In this document: positions 19,121-29,849 of the stretch, in pieces
Numbering within the stretch: the stretch's first letter is position 1
Layout of the letters: each line of letters begins with the position of its first letter
NCBI RefSeq assembly: GCF_014851865.1
Contig: NZ_JACVAM010000002.1
Location: forward strand, 992,001 to 1,056,000
Source of the DNA: Pseudomonas sp. PDM16
GTDB taxonomy: Bacteria > Pseudomonadota > Gammaproteobacteria > Pseudomonadales > Pseudomonadaceae
Length of the DNA stretch: 64,000 nt
Reading direction: 5' to 3'
The notes under the pieces: generated by a model
The model's database searches: none
Told to the model about the DNA's origin: nothing
Seen by the model: the letters and a program-made list of their open reading frames with translations, nothing else
Made by a program: the position numbers and the translations under genes

Positions 19121-21985
19121 ATGGTTCGGGTTCGCAAACTGGTGCTGGCAATTGCGGCTGCTTCTGCGCTGACCTCGGGTACTGCCCATGCGCTGGGGCT
19201 TGGTGAAATCGACCTGCAGTCCTCGCTGAGTCAGCCGTTGGTGGCAGAGATCGAGCTGCTGGAAGTGCGTGATCTATCTCAGGCCGAGGTGATGCCTAGC
19301 CTCGCGTCTCCGGATGAGTTCAGCAAGGCAGGCGTCGATCGTCAGTATTTCCTGACCGATCTCAAGTTTACGCCGGTGATCAAGCCCAACGGTAGAAGCG
19401 TGATTCGCATCACCTCGACCAAGCCGGTACGTGAACCCTACGTCAATTTCCTCGTGGAAGTGCTCTGGCCCAACGGCCGCCTGCTACGCGAGTACACCCT
19501 GCTACTCGATCCGCCGACTTATTCGCCGACACCCGCCGTAGCCGTTGCACCACGCCTGCCGGTGGCCGCCGCTCCGGCTCCTCGCCCGCAAGCCTCTGTG
19601 CCGACACCGCGCCCGGTCACGCCCGCCGCAGCTGCTCCGGCCCGTCCGGCAGCTCCGGCGGCACCTGCTCCTACAGCTGCTCCGGCTGCCGCTAGCAAGA
19701 TCGACGGCGACCAGTACAAGACCACTTCCAATGACACCCTGTGGGAAATCGCCCAGCGCAGCCGTCAGGGTGGTTCTGTGCACCAGGCCATGCTGGCCAT
19801 CCAGGATCTCAATCCGGATGCCTTCCTCGGTGGCAACATCAACCGTCTGAAGAGTGGCCAGGTGCTGCGTCTGCCGACCGACGCACAGGTCAAGAGCCGT
19901 AGCCAGGGTGAAGCGCTGGCCCAGGTTACCGAACAAAACAATGCCTGGCGTGAAGGCCGCAGTGTTGCTTCCAGTAGCGCTCGCCAGCTGGATGCCACCA
20001 AGCGTGATAGCGCGGGTGCTGCCCCATCCAAGGCTGAGGCCAAGGACAGTCTCAAGCTGGTCGCTGCCGAGAGTGGCAAGTCCACCAGCGGTAGCGACAA
20101 GGGTAAAGGCGACAGCAAGGCGCTCAACGATCAACTGGCTGTGACCAAGGAAAGCCTGGACTCCAGCCGTCGCGAGAGCGAAGAGCTGAAGAGTCGGCTG
20201 GCCGATCTGCAGAGCCAACTGGACAAGGCGCAGCGCCTAGTCGAGCTGAAGGACAATCAACTGGCGAAGCTCCAGGCTGATTTGGCCCAACAGAGTAGTG
20301 CAGCTGCCGCGCCAGCTCAGCCGGTTACACCTCCACCCGCTACTCCCGAGCAGCCGCAATCCGCAGCTCCGGCTGCGCCTGTTGTGGAACCAAAACCTGC
20401 CGAGGTGCCGACTGAAAAAGCCGAGCCGGTAGAGAATAAGCCGGCGGATGCGGTTCCGGCTGAGAAACCTGCTGAACCTGACTTCAACTACGAGGACTCG
20501 GCCCCAAAGACCGAGCCGGCTGATCCCGCTGCACAGGCACCTGCCCCTCAGCCGGAGCAGCCGGCGGCCGCCCCTCAACCCGTAACACCTCCAGTGGCGC
20601 CCAAGCCAGTCGCTCCAGTGGTCAAGGAGCCCGAGCCGCAAGGCATGCTCGACCAACTGATGGCAAACCCCATGCTTCTTGGGGCTGTCGGTGGCGGCGC
20701 GTTACTGGTCCTGTTGCTGGGGCTGATGGTGTTGTCGCGCCGGAACGCGATGAAAGAGGCTGAGTTGCAGAGCAGCCTCGCATCCGAGCATGAAGACTCT
20801 CCTTTCGCTAGCGAAGCCGACCTGCCTGATGACAGCTTCGCGGGCCTGGATGACTCCCCTGCGTCCGTCGCGGATGACCAGTTCGAAGAGCGTGTTGCAC
20901 CGCAGACTGCTGATGCTCTCGGCGAGGCGGATATCTACATTGCATACGGCAAGTTCACTCAGGCTGCCGAGTTGCTGCAGAATGCCATCAACGACGAGCC
21001 GCAGCGCAGTGATCTGCGCCTGAAACTGATGGAGGTCTATGCCGAGCTGGGTGACCGTGACGGATTTGCCCGTCAGGAGCAGGAGCTTCGCGAAATCGGT
21101 GGCTCTGCGAGTGCTCTCGATCAGTTGAAGGCACGTTACCCTGCGATGGCCTTGGCTGCCGCTGCAGCGGCCAGTAGCGTTGCGGCTTCGGATGAGCTGG
21201 ACGAGTTCAGTCTGGATGACCTGACGTTGGATGAGCCTGCTGGCAAGTCGGATGCCGCGTCGGGTCTCGATGATTCGTTCGATCTGAGTCTGGACGATCT
21301 GGACGTCAGTCTCGACGAGCCAGTCGCACCCGCAGCTCCGGTGACCGAAGCCACGCTGGATGATCTGGAGCTCGACGCCGATCTGAGCTTCGATGCCCCG
21401 GTAGCACCTGCAGCCTCCACTGCCGGCAGCGATATGGACTTCGATCTTGACCTGGGCGGTGACAATTCTAGCGATGGCCTCTCTCTGGGTGATGATCTGG
21501 CCGACTTCGGCCTGGATCTGGATGCCGATAGCAAGTCGGCGGCAGTTGCCGAAGATGATTTCATGCTGAGTCTGGATGACGAGCCGATCGTTTCCGGTGC
21601 TCCAGGTGCCGAATCTGGTCTGGACATGCCCGCCGACTTCGACCTGTCTCTGGCTGATGAGACCCCTGCGGCTCCGGCCGAAGACAGCTTTGCTGCCCAG
21701 TTGGATGAGGTTTCCGCCGAACTGGATGAGCTGAGCAGTGGCCTCTCTGATGAGCTCTCGGTGACACAGCCGGAAACCGCCGCTGTCGCGACAGGACTGG
21801 ATGTGGACGACGACTTCGATTTTCTCTCGGGTACCGATGAGACAGCCACCAAGCTTGACCTGGCGCGTGCCTACATCGACATGGGCGACAGCGAAGGCGC
21901 CCGTGACATTCTCGACGAAGTGATCGCCGAGGGTAGCGAAGGTCAGCAGCAGGAAGCTCGCGATCTGATCTCCAAACTGAGCTGA
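19121..21985 (+). CDS. fimV: FimV-type polar assembly protein
   Basis: This 954-residue inner-membrane protein supports type IV pilus assembly, twitching and polar localisation, and in Pseudomonas also cyclic-AMP signalling. It has an N-terminal signal (MVRVRKLVLAIAAASALTSG) and the FimV N-terminal domain (GLGEIDLQSSLSQPL). A periplasmic LysM peptidoglycan-binding domain at about residues 195-247 is followed by Pro/Ala-rich and coiled-coil stretches. One membrane helix lies near residues 515-537 (LLGAVGGGALLVLLLGL). A long Asp/Glu-rich cytoplasmic region ends in the conserved FimV tail (LDLARAYIDMGDSEGARDIL). ATG 19121 with AAGGGA upstream gives the signal peptide. Confidence 0.93.
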   Translation: MVRVRKLVLAIAAASALTSGTAHALGLGEIDLQSSLSQPLVAEIELLEVRDLSQAEVMPSLASPDEFSKAGVDRQYFLTDLKFTPVIKPNGRSVIRITSTKPVREPYVNFLVEVLWPNGRLLREYTLLLDPPTYSPTPAVAVAPRLPVAAAPAPRPQASVPTPRPVTPAAAAPARPAAPAAPAPTAAPAAASKIDGDQYKTTSNDTLWEIAQRSRQGGSVHQAMLAIQDLNPDAFLGGNINRLKSGQVLRLPTDAQVKSRSQGEALAQVTEQNNAWREGRSVASSSARQLDATKRDSAGAAPSKAEAKDSLKLVAAESGKSTSGSDKGKGDSKALNDQLAVTKESLDSSRRESEELKSRLADLQSQLDKAQRLVELKDNQLAKLQADLAQQSSAAAAPAQPVTPPPATPEQPQSAAPAAPVVEPKPAEVPTEKAEPVENKPADAVPAEKPAEPDFNYEDSAPKTEPADPAAQAPAPQPEQPAAAPQPVTPPVAPKPVAPVVKEPEPQGMLDQLMANPMLLGAVGGGALLVLLLGLMVLSRRNAMKEAELQSSLASEHEDSPFASEADLPDDSFAGLDDSPASVADDQFEERVAPQTADALGEADIYIAYGKFTQAAELLQNAINDEPQRSDLRLKLMEVYAELGDRDGFARQEQELREIGGSASALDQLKARYPAMALAAAAAASSVAASDELDEFSLDDLTLDEPAGKSDAASGLDDSFDLSLDDLDVSLDEPVAPAAPVTEATLDDLELDADLSFDAPVAPAASTAGSDMDFDLDLGGDNSSDGLSLGDDLADFGLDLDADSKSAAVAEDDFMLSLDDEPIVSGAPGAESGLDMPADFDLSLADETPAAPAEDSFAAQLDEVSAELDELSSGLSDELSVTQPETAAVATGLDVDDDFDFLSGTDETATKLDLARAYIDMGDSEGARDILDEVIAEGSEGQQQEARDLISKLS

Positions 21986-22008
21986 TCCATGTTTGAAGCA
22001 ATACCAAC

Positions 22009-22033
22009 AGGGGCGGCCGAAATGGCCGCCCCT
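22009..22033 (+). terminator. Hairpin covering the truA start codon
   Basis: A perfect 10-bp stem (AGGGGCGGCC / GGCCGCCCCT) has a 5-base loop, GAAAT, and is followed by GGCGTTTTC. The truA ATG at 22022 lies partly in the loop. It could be the fimV terminator, a translation-blocking stem, or both. Confidence 0.6.
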
Positions 22034-22846
22034 GGCGTTTTCAGAATCGCCTTTGGCGTGGAATACAAGGGCACTCGTTACCGTGGTTGGCAGCGTCAGG
22101 ACAATGGCGTGCCTACGGTGCAGGAGTCGTTGGAGAAGGCGCTGTCTCAGGTCGCAGACGAGCCGATCGGCCTCATGTGCGCCGGGCGCACCGATGCAGG
22201 CGTGCATGCCAGCGGTCAGGTGGCTCATTTCGACACCCGTGCCGATCGCCCGCTCAAGGCTTGGGTGATGGGTGCCAATGCCAATCTGCCCGCCGATATC
22301 AGCGTGACTTGGGCCCGGGTCATGCCGGCGCATTTCCACTCGCGCTTCAAGGCCTGTGCTCGACGCTACCGTTATGTGATCTACAACGACCATATCCGCC
22401 CTGCGCATATGGCCCAGGAGGTCACCTGGAATCACCGGCCGCTGGACGTGGCGCGGATGCGTGAGGCGGCGCGGCTATTGGTTGGCACCCATGACTTCAC
22501 CTCGTTTCGTGCGGTGCAGTGCCAGGCCAAGTCGCCGGTGAAGACTGTGCACCACCTGGAGGTGATCGAGCATGGCCGCTTCATCGTCATCGATGTGCGT
22601 GCCAATGCTTTTCTGCACCATATGGTGCGCAACTTTGCCGGCGTGCTGATGACCATTGGCGCTGGCGAGCGCGATCCGTCCTGGGTGAGTGAAGCGCTGG
22701 AGGCGCGTGATCGGCGTGCCGGTGGCGTGACGGCCCATCCCTATGGCTTGTATCTGGTGGGTGTGGAATATCCCGAGGAATTCGAGCTGCCGGAGCGTTA
22801 TCTGGGGCCGCATTTCCTTTCCTCGCTGCCTGAAAGCTTCGGCTGA
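22022..22846 (+). CDS. truA: tRNA pseudouridine(38-40) synthase
   Basis: This 274-residue enzyme makes pseudouridine in the anticodon arm of many tRNAs. The catalytic aspartate is Asp58 in [20 protein letters not shown] and [10 protein letters not shown] are also typical. Two starts are possible: ATG 22022, used here, gives a family-like N-terminus ([17 protein letters not shown]), while ATG 21989 adds 11 residues but has no ribosome site. The chosen start sits in the loop of a strong hairpin. The gene follows fimV by 36 bases, as in other pseudomonads. Confidence 0.94.
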   Translation: MAAPGVFRIAFGVEYKGTRYRGWQRQDNGVPTVQESLEKALSQVADEPIGLMCAGRTDAGVHASGQVAHFDTRADRPLKAWVMGANANLPADISVTWARVMPAHFHSRFKACARRYRYVIYNDHIRPAHMAQEVTWNHRPLDVARMREAARLLVGTHDFTSFRAVQCQAKSPVKTVHHLEVIEHGRFIVIDVRANAFLHHMVRNFAGVLMTIGAGERDPSWVSEALEARDRRAGGVTAHPYGLYLVGVEYPEEFELPERYLGPHFLSSLPESFG

Positions 22847-22902
22847 AACTGCTCGGCGGCTTTGCTACCATCGGTTTTTCGTTCTTAGAAGGCGTCGGCA
22901 CG

Positions 22903-23523
22903 TTGACAGCTGTTCGCGTCAAAATCTGCGGAATTACTCGAGTCGAGGACGCGTTGGCTGCTGCGGTAGCCGGTGCGGATGCCATCGGCTTGGTGTTCTA
23001 TGCCAAGAGTCCGCGCGTGGTTAGCGTCGAGCAGGCGCAGGCGATCATTGCGGCGCTACCACCGTTCGTGACCACGGTTGGCCTGTTCGTTGATATCGAA
23101 CGTGCCGAGCTGCAGCGGATTCTCGCTAGCGTGCCGCTGGATTTGCTGCAGTTCCACGGTGATGAGTCCGCAGAGCAGTGCGAAGGCTTCAATCGTCCCT
23201 ATATCAAGGCCTTGCGAGTCAAGGCTGGTGATGACATCGCTGCCCAGGTGGATCGCTATCCGGGCGCCAAAGGCATTCTGCTGGATACCTACGTCGAGGG
23301 CGTGCCCGGTGGAACCGGTGAGGCCTTCGACTGGTCACTGGTGCCTGAGGGGTTGAGCAAGCCCGTGATCCTGGCTGGTGGCCTGCATCCGGATAACGTC
23401 GCACTGGCAGTAGAGCAGGTGCGCCCCTACGCGGTGGACGTCAGCGGTGGAGTAGAGGCGAGCAAGGGCATCAAGGATGCGCAAAAGATCGGGGCATTCA
23501 TTCGTGCGGCGCGTGGTGGTTGA
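22903..23523 (+). CDS. trpF: Phosphoribosylanthranilate isomerase
   Basis: This 206-residue TIM-barrel enzyme performs the third step of tryptophan synthesis. Signatures are VKICGITR at the start with the catalytic cysteine, [17 protein letters not shown] with the catalytic Asp, and [15 protein letters not shown] at the phosphate site. The start is TTG at 22903 with AGAAGG upstream; no ATG lies in frame near it. It stands apart from the other trp genes, next to accD, as in P. aeruginosa. No tryptophan-rich leader peptide was found. Confidence 0.95.
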   Translation: MTAVRVKICGITRVEDALAAAVAGADAIGLVFYAKSPRVVSVEQAQAIIAALPPFVTTVGLFVDIERAELQRILASVPLDLLQFHGDESAEQCEGFNRPYIKALRVKAGDDIAAQVDRYPGAKGILLDTYVEGVPGGTGEAFDWSLVPEGLSKPVILAGGLHPDNVALAVEQVRPYAVDVSGGVEASKGIKDAQKIGAFIRAARGG

Positions 23524-23654
23524 TGTGACGGCGGGCAGGTACCTGCCGTCCATAAACCATTGTGCCCCGGCCGAGGTGCGACATTCGTCGCCTGTGGCCT
23601 GAATCAGAGTTTGCCTGGGTCGCCCAAGACCCCGAACAGCTACGGAGAGTAAGC

Positions 23655-24530
23655 ATGAGCAACTGGTTGAGAGAAAAGCTGATCCCTTCGATCATGCGTT
23701 CCGAGGTCAAGAAGAGCTCGGTACCCGAAGGGCTCTGGCACAAGTGCCCATCCTGCGATGCCGTGCTCTACCGTCCAGAACTGGAAAAGACCCTCGACGT
23801 CTGCCCCAAATGCAACCACCACATGCGCATTGACGCGCGCGCACGCCTGGACCTGTTCCTCGATGCCGAGGGACGCGAGGAACTGGGTGCCGAGCTGGAG
23901 CCGGTGGATCGCCTGAAATTCCGCGATAGCAAAAAGTACAAGGATCGTCTCGCCGGAGCCCAGAAGGAAACCGGGGAGAAAGACGCGCTGGTTTCCATGA
24001 GTGGCAAGCTGCAGGGCATGCCCGTGGTGGCCTGTGCCTTCGAGTTCAGCTTCATGGGCGGCTCGATGGGCGCCATCGTCGGTGAGCGCTTCGTGCGTGC
24101 CGCCAATGCCGCGCTGGAGCAGCGCTGCCCGCTGGTGTGCTTCGCTGCCTCGGGTGGTGCGCGTATGCAGGAGGCGTTGATTTCCCTGATGCAGATGGCC
24201 AAGACCAGCGCCGTGCTGGCACGCCTCCGCGAGGAGGGCTTGCCCTTCATTTCCGTGCTGACCGATCCGGTATACGGAGGCGTTTCCGCCAGTCTGGCCA
24301 TGCTCGGTGACGTGATCGTCGCCGAGCCGCGTGCGCTGATCGGCTTCGCCGGCCCGCGGGTGATCGAGCAGACTGTTCGTGAGAAGCTGCCGGAAGGCTT
24401 CCAGCGCAGCGAGTTCCTGCTGGAGCATGGTGCCATCGACATGATTATCCACCGCAATGATCTGCGCCCGCGCCTGGCCCGCCTGCTGGCACAGTTGCAG
24501 CATCTGCCGACTCCCGCGGCCACTGCATGA
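23655..24530 (+). CDS. accD: Acetyl-CoA carboxylase carboxyltransferase subunit beta
   Basis: This 291-residue subunit, with AccA, transfers carboxyl from biotin to acetyl-CoA, giving malonyl-CoA. The N-terminal zinc ribbon is seen as CPSC and CPKC (residues about 27-48). The crotonase-like core has [10 protein letters not shown], the oxyanion loop ASGGARMQE and [15 protein letters not shown] 23655 with GGAGAG upstream gives the usual MSNWLREK start. It overlaps folC by 4 bases (ATGA), so the two are coupled. Confidence 0.97.
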   Translation: MSNWLREKLIPSIMRSEVKKSSVPEGLWHKCPSCDAVLYRPELEKTLDVCPKCNHHMRIDARARLDLFLDAEGREELGAELEPVDRLKFRDSKKYKDRLAGAQKETGEKDALVSMSGKLQGMPVVACAFEFSFMGGSMGAIVGERFVRAANAALEQRCPLVCFAASGGARMQEALISLMQMAKTSAVLARLREEGLPFISVLTDPVYGGVSASLAMLGDVIVAEPRALIGFAGPRVIEQTVREKLPEGFQRSEFLLEHGAIDMIIHRNDLRPRLARLLAQLQHLPTPAATA

Positions 24531-25825
24531 GCCGATCCCTCGCCGACTGGCTGAGCTATCTGGAGCAACTGCATCCCAGCGCCATCGACATGGGCCTGGA
24601 GCGCAGTCGCGAGGTGGCTCGCCGGCTCGGCCTGGGCAAGCCGGCGCCGCTGGTGATCACCGTCACCGGTACCAACGGCAAGGGCTCCACTTGCGCCTTC
24701 CTGGCCTCTTTGCTGCGTGAGCAGGGGCTGAAGGTCGGAGTCTATAGTTCGCCCCATCTGCTGCGTTACAACGAGCGCGTTCAGCTCGAGGGGCGCGACG
24801 CCGACGACGCCGAGCTGTGCGAAGCCTTCGCGGCGGTCGAGGCTGGGCGTGGCGAGATTTCTCTGACCTATTTCGAGATGGGCACCTTGGCGGCCTTCTG
24901 GCTGTTCGAGCGCGAAGCGCTGGATGCCGTGGTGCTTGAAGTCGGCCTGGGTGGACGGTTGGACGCGGTCAATCTGATCGACGCCGACCTGGCGCTGGTC
25001 ACCAGCATTGGTCTCGACCATGCCGACTGGCTCGGTGATACCCGTGAATCCGTAGCTTTTGAGAAGGCCGGCATCCTGCGCGAGGGCAGGCCTGCTTTCT
25101 GTGGCGACCTGGATCCACCGCTACCGCTGTTGCAGCGGGTGGCAGAGCTGGATTGCCCGTTGTTCCTGCGCGGGCGCGATTACGACCTGATCGTGAGCGA
25201 AGAGGGCTGGTACTGGCGTGGCCTGACACTCGATGGCCGCGTGATTGAGCTGGACGGTTTGCCGTTGCTGGATCTGCCTATGGAAAATGCCGCTTTGGCT
25301 CTGCAGGCCTATGCGGTGCTTGGCATGCCCTGGGAGTTCGAGCGTCTGGCCGCTGCGCTGCAGCGTACCCGTGTGACCGGCCGCCTGGATGTTCGCCGTG
25401 TGAGCTGGCGGGGCCGGGATGTCACGCTGCTGCTGGACGTTGGCCATAACCCGCATGCGGCCGAGTATCTGGCGTCGCGTCTTACTGCCAGGCCGCTTAA
25501 CGGCAGGCGCCTGGCGGTATTCGGTCTACTATCCGACAAGGATTTGGACGGTGTGCTGGCGCCGCTGCAGATGGATGTGCAGAGTTGGGCAGTGGCACCG
25601 CTGGACTGTCCGCGTAGCCGTCCGGCTGGTGAGCTGGAGGCCGCGTTGCGCAACCTGGGCGCGGATGTGCATGCCTGCGCCAGCGTGGCCGAGGCATTGC
25701 TGGTACAGTGTGGCCACGCGGGCGAGGACGACGAGATCCTCGTGTTCGGATCTTTCTATTGCGTGGCCGAAGCTCTGGAGTGGCTCGGTCAACAGGCGGA
25801 GGCAGGCAATGGCAGTGCTGGATAA
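24527..25825 (+). CDS. folC: Dihydrofolate synthase / folylpolyglutamate synthase
   Basis: This 432-residue Mur-ligase-like enzyme adds glutamate to dihydropteroate and to folates. The P-loop is TGTNGKGST (about residues 46-54). The Mur family segments [26 protein letters not shown] and DVGHNPHA are intact. It starts inside the accD stop codon, and its end overlaps the next gene by 17 bases, so accD-folC-dedD read as one translationally linked unit. Confidence 0.96.
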   Translation: MSRSLADWLSYLEQLHPSAIDMGLERSREVARRLGLGKPAPLVITVTGTNGKGSTCAFLASLLREQGLKVGVYSSPHLLRYNERVQLEGRDADDAELCEAFAAVEAGRGEISLTYFEMGTLAAFWLFEREALDAVVLEVGLGGRLDAVNLIDADLALVTSIGLDHADWLGDTRESVAFEKAGILREGRPAFCGDLDPPLPLLQRVAELDCPLFLRGRDYDLIVSEEGWYWRGLTLDGRVIELDGLPLLDLPMENAALALQAYAVLGMPWEFERLAAALQRTRVTGRLDVRRVSWRGRDVTLLLDVGHNPHAAEYLASRLTARPLNGRRLAVFGLLSDKDLDGVLAPLQMDVQSWAVAPLDCPRSRPAGELEAALRNLGADVHACASVAEALLVQCGHAGEDDEILVFGSFYCVAEALEWLGQQAEAGNGSAG

Positions 25826-26423
25826 GGGGCTCAAGCAGAGGATTATCGGCGCATTGGTGCTGGTGGCGCTGGCGGTGATCTTCCTGCCGATGCTGTTTTC
25901 CCGCGAGGACGAGCTACGCCAGGTGAGCGTTGATGCTCCGTCTATGCCGGAAAAACCGATCATGCCTGAAGTGGCGCTGGAACCGGTGGTGGTGCCCGAG
26001 CCGGTAGCCGAGGATGAGGTGCCCCCGGTTGAACCGGTGCCGCAGACGCCCACCGAGCCGATTGCCGCGCCGACCCAGCCAGTCGTCGAGCCGCAAGCTC
26101 AGGCCCAAGCCAAGCCGCCGGCGGCAACTCCCGCGCCGACCCAAGCCGCCACGAAGCCGGTCAGTGGCCTGGATGCCAACAATCTACCCGTCAGTTGGTC
26201 GGTTCAGTTGGCCAGTCTGTCCAGCCGAGCGGGCGCGGAGAAGCTCCAGCAGACCCTGCGCAGCGGTGGCTACAACGCCTATATTCGCAGCTTCGACGGG
26301 ATGAACCGGGTGTTCGTCGGTCCGGTGATCGAACGCGCCGAGGCCGACCGCCTGCGTGATCTGCTCAACCGCCAGCAGAACCTCAAAGGGTTCGTGGTGC
26401 GTTTCCAGCCGGAAAACGGCTGA
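25809..26423 (+). CDS. SPOR-domain cell-division protein (DedD-like)
   Basis: This 204-residue protein has a short cytoplasmic start ([11 protein letters not shown]) and one membrane helix (IIGALVLVALAVIFLPML). A long Pro/Glu/Ala-rich periplasmic linker leads to a C-terminal SPOR domain at about residues 125-204 (SWSVQLASLSSRAGAEKL, then RVFVGPVIERAEA). SPOR domains bind denuded glycan at the division septum. Position after folC and before cvpA matches the conserved dedD locus. The protein is bitopic with the SPOR domain outside the inner membrane. Confidence 0.9.
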   Translation: MAVLDKGLKQRIIGALVLVALAVIFLPMLFSREDELRQVSVDAPSMPEKPIMPEVALEPVVVPEPVAEDEVPPVEPVPQTPTEPIAAPTQPVVEPQAQAQAKPPAATPAPTQAATKPVSGLDANNLPVSWSVQLASLSSRAGAEKLQQTLRSGGYNAYIRSFDGMNRVFVGPVIERAEADRLRDLLNRQQNLKGFVVRFQPENG

Positions 26424-26515
26424 TTTCTTCTATCACAGCCATATAGCGTGCCTGGCTTACCCGGCCGGGCACGCTCTGCTAGAATTCGCCGCCTTTCCCG
26501 TCTGCAGGCAACAAC

Positions 26516-27070
26516 GTGGCATTCACTTGGGTCGATTGGGCGATCATTGCCGTTATCGCCATTTCCAGCTTGATCAGCCTGCGCCGTGGCTTCTTCAAGG
26601 AAGCGCTGTCGCTGCTGACCTGGATCATCGCCGGTGTGGTCGCCTGGATGTTCGGCGGCGCCCTGTCGCAGCACCTGACGGGTTTCATCGAGACGCCGTC
26701 GATGCGTGTCATCGCGGCCTGCGCCATTCTGTTCGTCGTGACCCTGCTGGTTGGGGCGCTGATCAATTTCCTCATCGGTGAGCTGATCCGGGTAACCGGC
26801 CTGTCAGGTACCGATCGTTTTCTCGGCATGGTCTTTGGCGCGGCGCGCGGGGCCTTGCTGGTGGTGGTGCTGGTGGGGCTGGTGAGCCTGGCACCGGTAC
26901 AACAGGATCAGTGGTGGGAGCAGTCGACCCTGCTGCCGCATTTCCTGATGGTGGCGGACTGGTCGAAGAACCTGATTCTGAGTCTGACCAGCCAGTGGCT
27001 CGCCAGCGGCATCACGCAGACGCCCGAGCTTCCGTCCTACGAGGGTCTCTTGCAGCCTAAACTGCCGTAA
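26516..27070 (+). CDS. cvpA: CvpA-family inner-membrane protein
   Basis: This 184-residue protein has four hydrophobic helices and the CvpA N-terminal signature (TWVDWAIIAVIAISSLISLR, then RGFFKEALSLL). It is named for a role in colicin V production in E. coli and more recently linked to envelope homeostasis. The start is GTG 26516. It lies 43 bases before purF, the ancestral arrangement. Confidence 0.93.
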   Translation: MAFTWVDWAIIAVIAISSLISLRRGFFKEALSLLTWIIAGVVAWMFGGALSQHLTGFIETPSMRVIAACAILFVVTLLVGALINFLIGELIRVTGLSGTDRFLGMVFGAARGALLVVVLVGLVSLAPVQQDQWWEQSTLLPHFLMVADWSKNLILSLTSQWLASGITQTPELPSYEGLLQPKLP

Positions 27071-27113
27071 GAGCCTGGAACTAGCCTGATTCACTACACA
27101 GAGGTTGCGTCAC

Positions 27114-28619
27114 ATGTGCGGCATCGTCGGTATTGTCGGTAAGTCCAACGTCAATCAGTCCCTGTACGACGCTCTTACCGTGCTCCAGCATCGCGGCCAG
27201 GACGCTGCCGGCATCGTCACCAGCCACGGCGGGCGTCTGTTCCTGCGCAAGGACAACGGCCTGGTGCGCGATGTCTTCCAGCAACGCCACATGCAGCGCC
27301 TGGTGGGCCACGTCGGCATCGGCCACGTGCGCTACCCCACCGCCGGCAGCTCCAGCTCCGCCGAAGCGCAGCCGTTCTACGTCAACTCGCCGTACGGCAT
27401 CACCCTGGCGCACAACGGTAACCTGACCAACGTCGAGCAGCTGTCGCGCGAGATCTACGAGTCCGACCTGCGCCACGTGAACACCAATTCCGACTCGGAA
27501 GTGCTGCTCAACGTCTTCGCCCATGAACTGGCGGTGCGTAACAAGCTGCAGCCCACCGAGGAGGACGTGTTCGCTGCTGTCGCTGGCGTGCATGCCCGTT
27601 GCCGTGGTGGCTACGCGGTGGTGGCGATGATCACCGGCTACGGCGTGGTTGGCTTCCGCGACCCGCATGCGATCCGCCCGATTGTCTTCGGCCAGCGTCA
27701 CACCGACGAAGGCGTGGAATACATGATCGCCTCCGAGAGCGTCGCCCTCGACGTGCTTGGCTTCAGCCTGATCCGCGACCTGGCCCCGGGCGAGGCGGTG
27801 TACATCACCGAAGATGGCAAGCTGCATACCCGCCAGTGCGCACCGAACCCGCAGTACTCGCCGTGCATCTTCGAGCACGTCTACCTGGCCCGCCCAGACT
27901 CGCTGATGGATGGCGTGTCGGTGTACAAGGCACGTCTGCGCATGGGCGAGAAGCTGGCCGAGAAGATCCAGCGCGAGCGTCCGGACCACGACATCGACGT
28001 GGTCATCCCGATTCCAGATACCAGCCGCACTTCTGCTCTGGAGCTGGCCAACCACCTGGGCGTGAAGTTCCGCGAAGGCTTCGTCAAGAACCGCTACATC
28101 GGCCGTACCTTCATCATGCCCGGCCAGGCGGCGCGCAAGAAGTCCGTGCGGCAGAAGCTCAATGCCATCGAGCTGGAGTTCCGTGGCAAGAACGTGATGT
28201 TGGTGGATGACTCCATCGTGCGCGGCACCACCTGCAAGCAGATCATCCAGATGGCCCGCGAAGCCGGTGCCAAGAACGTCTACTTCTGCTCGGCGGCCCC
28301 GGCAGTGCGCTACCCGAACGTGTACGGCATCGACATGCCCAGCGCCCATGAGCTGATCGCCCATGGTCGCAGCACCGAGGAAGTAGCCGAGCTGATCGGT
28401 GCCGACTGGCTGATCTACCAGGATCTGGACGATCTGAAAGAAGCGGTGGGCGGCGGCAAGATCAAGATCGAGCACTTCGATTGCGCGGTGTTCGACGGCC
28501 AGTACGTGACCGGCGACGTCAACGAGCACTATCTGAACAAGATCGAGCAGGCGCGCAACGATGCCGCCAAGGCGGGCAGCCCGACTGTCAGCGCCATCAT
28601 CGATCTGCACAACGACTGA
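27114..28619 (+). CDS. purF: Amidophosphoribosyltransferase
   Basis: This 501-residue enzyme performs the first committed step of purine synthesis, moving ammonia from glutamine to PRPP. The protein begins Met-Cys-Gly (MCGIVGIVG), so Cys2 becomes the N-terminal glutaminase nucleophile once Met is removed; there is no propeptide. The glutaminase domain has HRGQDAAG and GHVRYPTAG. The PRPP site is [13 protein letters not shown]. The ATG at 27114 lies nine bases inside a longer frame and is the only start that exposes Cys2. Confidence 0.97.
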   Translation: MCGIVGIVGKSNVNQSLYDALTVLQHRGQDAAGIVTSHGGRLFLRKDNGLVRDVFQQRHMQRLVGHVGIGHVRYPTAGSSSSAEAQPFYVNSPYGITLAHNGNLTNVEQLSREIYESDLRHVNTNSDSEVLLNVFAHELAVRNKLQPTEEDVFAAVAGVHARCRGGYAVVAMITGYGVVGFRDPHAIRPIVFGQRHTDEGVEYMIASESVALDVLGFSLIRDLAPGEAVYITEDGKLHTRQCAPNPQYSPCIFEHVYLARPDSLMDGVSVYKARLRMGEKLAEKIQRERPDHDIDVVIPIPDTSRTSALELANHLGVKFREGFVKNRYIGRTFIMPGQAARKKSVRQKLNAIELEFRGKNVMLVDDSIVRGTTCKQIIQMAREAGAKNVYFCSAAPAVRYPNVYGIDMPSAHELIAHGRSTEEVAELIGADWLIYQDLDDLKEAVGGGKIKIEHFDCAVFDGQYVTGDVNEHYLNKIEQARNDAAKAGSPTVSAIIDLHND

Positions 28620-28633
28620 GCAGGGGAGCGGCC

Positions 28634-29845
28634 ATGAGCCAGGATTGGGAAGCAGGCAGACTGGACAGCGACCTCGAAGGGGTCGGCTTCGACACCCTGG
28701 CGGTACGTGCTGGCCAACACCGTACGCCGGAAGGGGAACATGGCGAGGCCATGTTCCTCACCTCCAGCTACGTGTTCCGCAGTGCCGCCGACGCCGCCGC
28801 GCGCTTCGCCGGCGAGGTGCCGGGCAACGTCTACTCGCGCTACACCAACCCGACCGTGCGTGCCTTCGAGGAGCGCATAGCCGCGCTGGAAGGTGCCGAG
28901 CAGGCGGTTGCCACCGCGTCCGGCATGGCGGCGATCCTGGCCATCGTCATGAGTCAGTGCAGCGCCGGCGACCACGTGCTGGTGTCGCGCAGCGTATTCG
29001 GCTCGACCATCAGCCTGTTCGAGAAGTACCTGAAACGCTTCGGCATCGAGGTGGATTACCCGCCGCTGGCCGACCTGAGCGCCTGGGAAGCGGCCTTCAA
29101 GCCCAATACCAAGCTGCTGTTCGTCGAGTCGCCATCCAATCCGCTGGCCGAGCTGGTCGACATCGCTGCCCTGGCAGAGATCGCCCATGCCCGCAAGGCG
29201 CTGCTGGTGGTGGATAACTGCTTCTGCACCCCGGCCCTGCAGCAACCGCTGAAGCTGGGTGCCGACATCATCATGCACTCGGCCACCAAGTACATCGACG
29301 GCCAGGGCCGCGGCCTCGGTGGCGTGGTCGCCGGGCGCAAGGCCGAGATGGAGGCTGTGGTGGGCTTCCTGCGCACGGCCGGGCCGACTCTCAGCCCGTT
29401 CAACGCCTGGATGTTCCTCAAGGGCCTGGAGACCCTGCGCGTGCGTATGCAGGCCCACAGCGCCAGTGCCTTGCAGTTGGCTCAGTGGCTGGAGACCCAG
29501 CCGGGTATCGACAAGGTCTACTACGCCGGCCTGCCCAGCCATCCGCAGCACGAGCTGGCCAAGCGTCAGCAGAGCGCCTTTGGTGCGGTCGTCAGCTTCG
29601 AGGTCAAGGGTGGCAAGGACGCAGCGTGGCGCTTCATCGACGCGACCCGGGTGATCTCGATCACCACCAACCTGGGTGACACCAAGACCACCATCGCCCA
29701 TCCGGCGACCACTTCCCATGGCCGCCTGTCGCCACAGGAGCGGGCCAATGCCGGTATCCGCGACAACCTGATCCGCGTCGCGGTGGGTCTGGAGGACGTG
29801 GCTGATCTCAAGATGGACCTGGCCCGCGGGCTGGCCGCGCTCTGA
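28634..29845 (+). CDS. metZ: O-succinylhomoserine sulfhydrylase
   Basis: This 403-residue PLP enzyme of the Cys/Met metabolism class makes homocysteine directly from O-succinylhomoserine and sulfide. The Schiff-base lysine is Lys219 in HSATKYIDGQGR. YSRYTNPT and ASGMAAI are the usual cofactor contacts. ATG 28634 follows GGGGAG by 6 bases and lies 14 bases after purF, so the two are probably cotranscribed. The terminator just downstream ends the operon. Confidence 0.96.
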   Translation: MSQDWEAGRLDSDLEGVGFDTLAVRAGQHRTPEGEHGEAMFLTSSYVFRSAADAAARFAGEVPGNVYSRYTNPTVRAFEERIAALEGAEQAVATASGMAAILAIVMSQCSAGDHVLVSRSVFGSTISLFEKYLKRFGIEVDYPPLADLSAWEAAFKPNTKLLFVESPSNPLAELVDIAALAEIAHARKALLVVDNCFCTPALQQPLKLGADIIMHSATKYIDGQGRGLGGVVAGRKAEMEAVVGFLRTAGPTLSPFNAWMFLKGLETLRVRMQAHSASALQLAQWLETQPGIDKVYYAGLPSHPQHELAKRQQSAFGAVVSFEVKGGKDAAWRFIDATRVISITTNLGDTKTTIAHPATTSHGRLSPQERANAGIRDNLIRVAVGLEDVADLKMDLARGLAAL

Positions 29846-29849
29846 AACG

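Noticed and set aside
20310..20660. Repetitive Pro/Ala codons in fimV as a possible CRISPR or tandem DNA repeat
   Set aside because: There is no regular spacer-repeat pattern; it is a Pro/Ala-rich linker in a single coding frame.
23562..23654. Upstream extension of accD by 31 codons
   Set aside because: The standard N-terminus MSNWLREK with GGAGAG upstream begins at 23655; the extension has no family match.
27081..28610. Long open frame of about 509 codons on the minus strand opposite purF
   Set aside because: It is the mirror frame of a well-supported high-GC gene, is rich in His/Gln/Val with no recognisable domain, and has no ribosome site.
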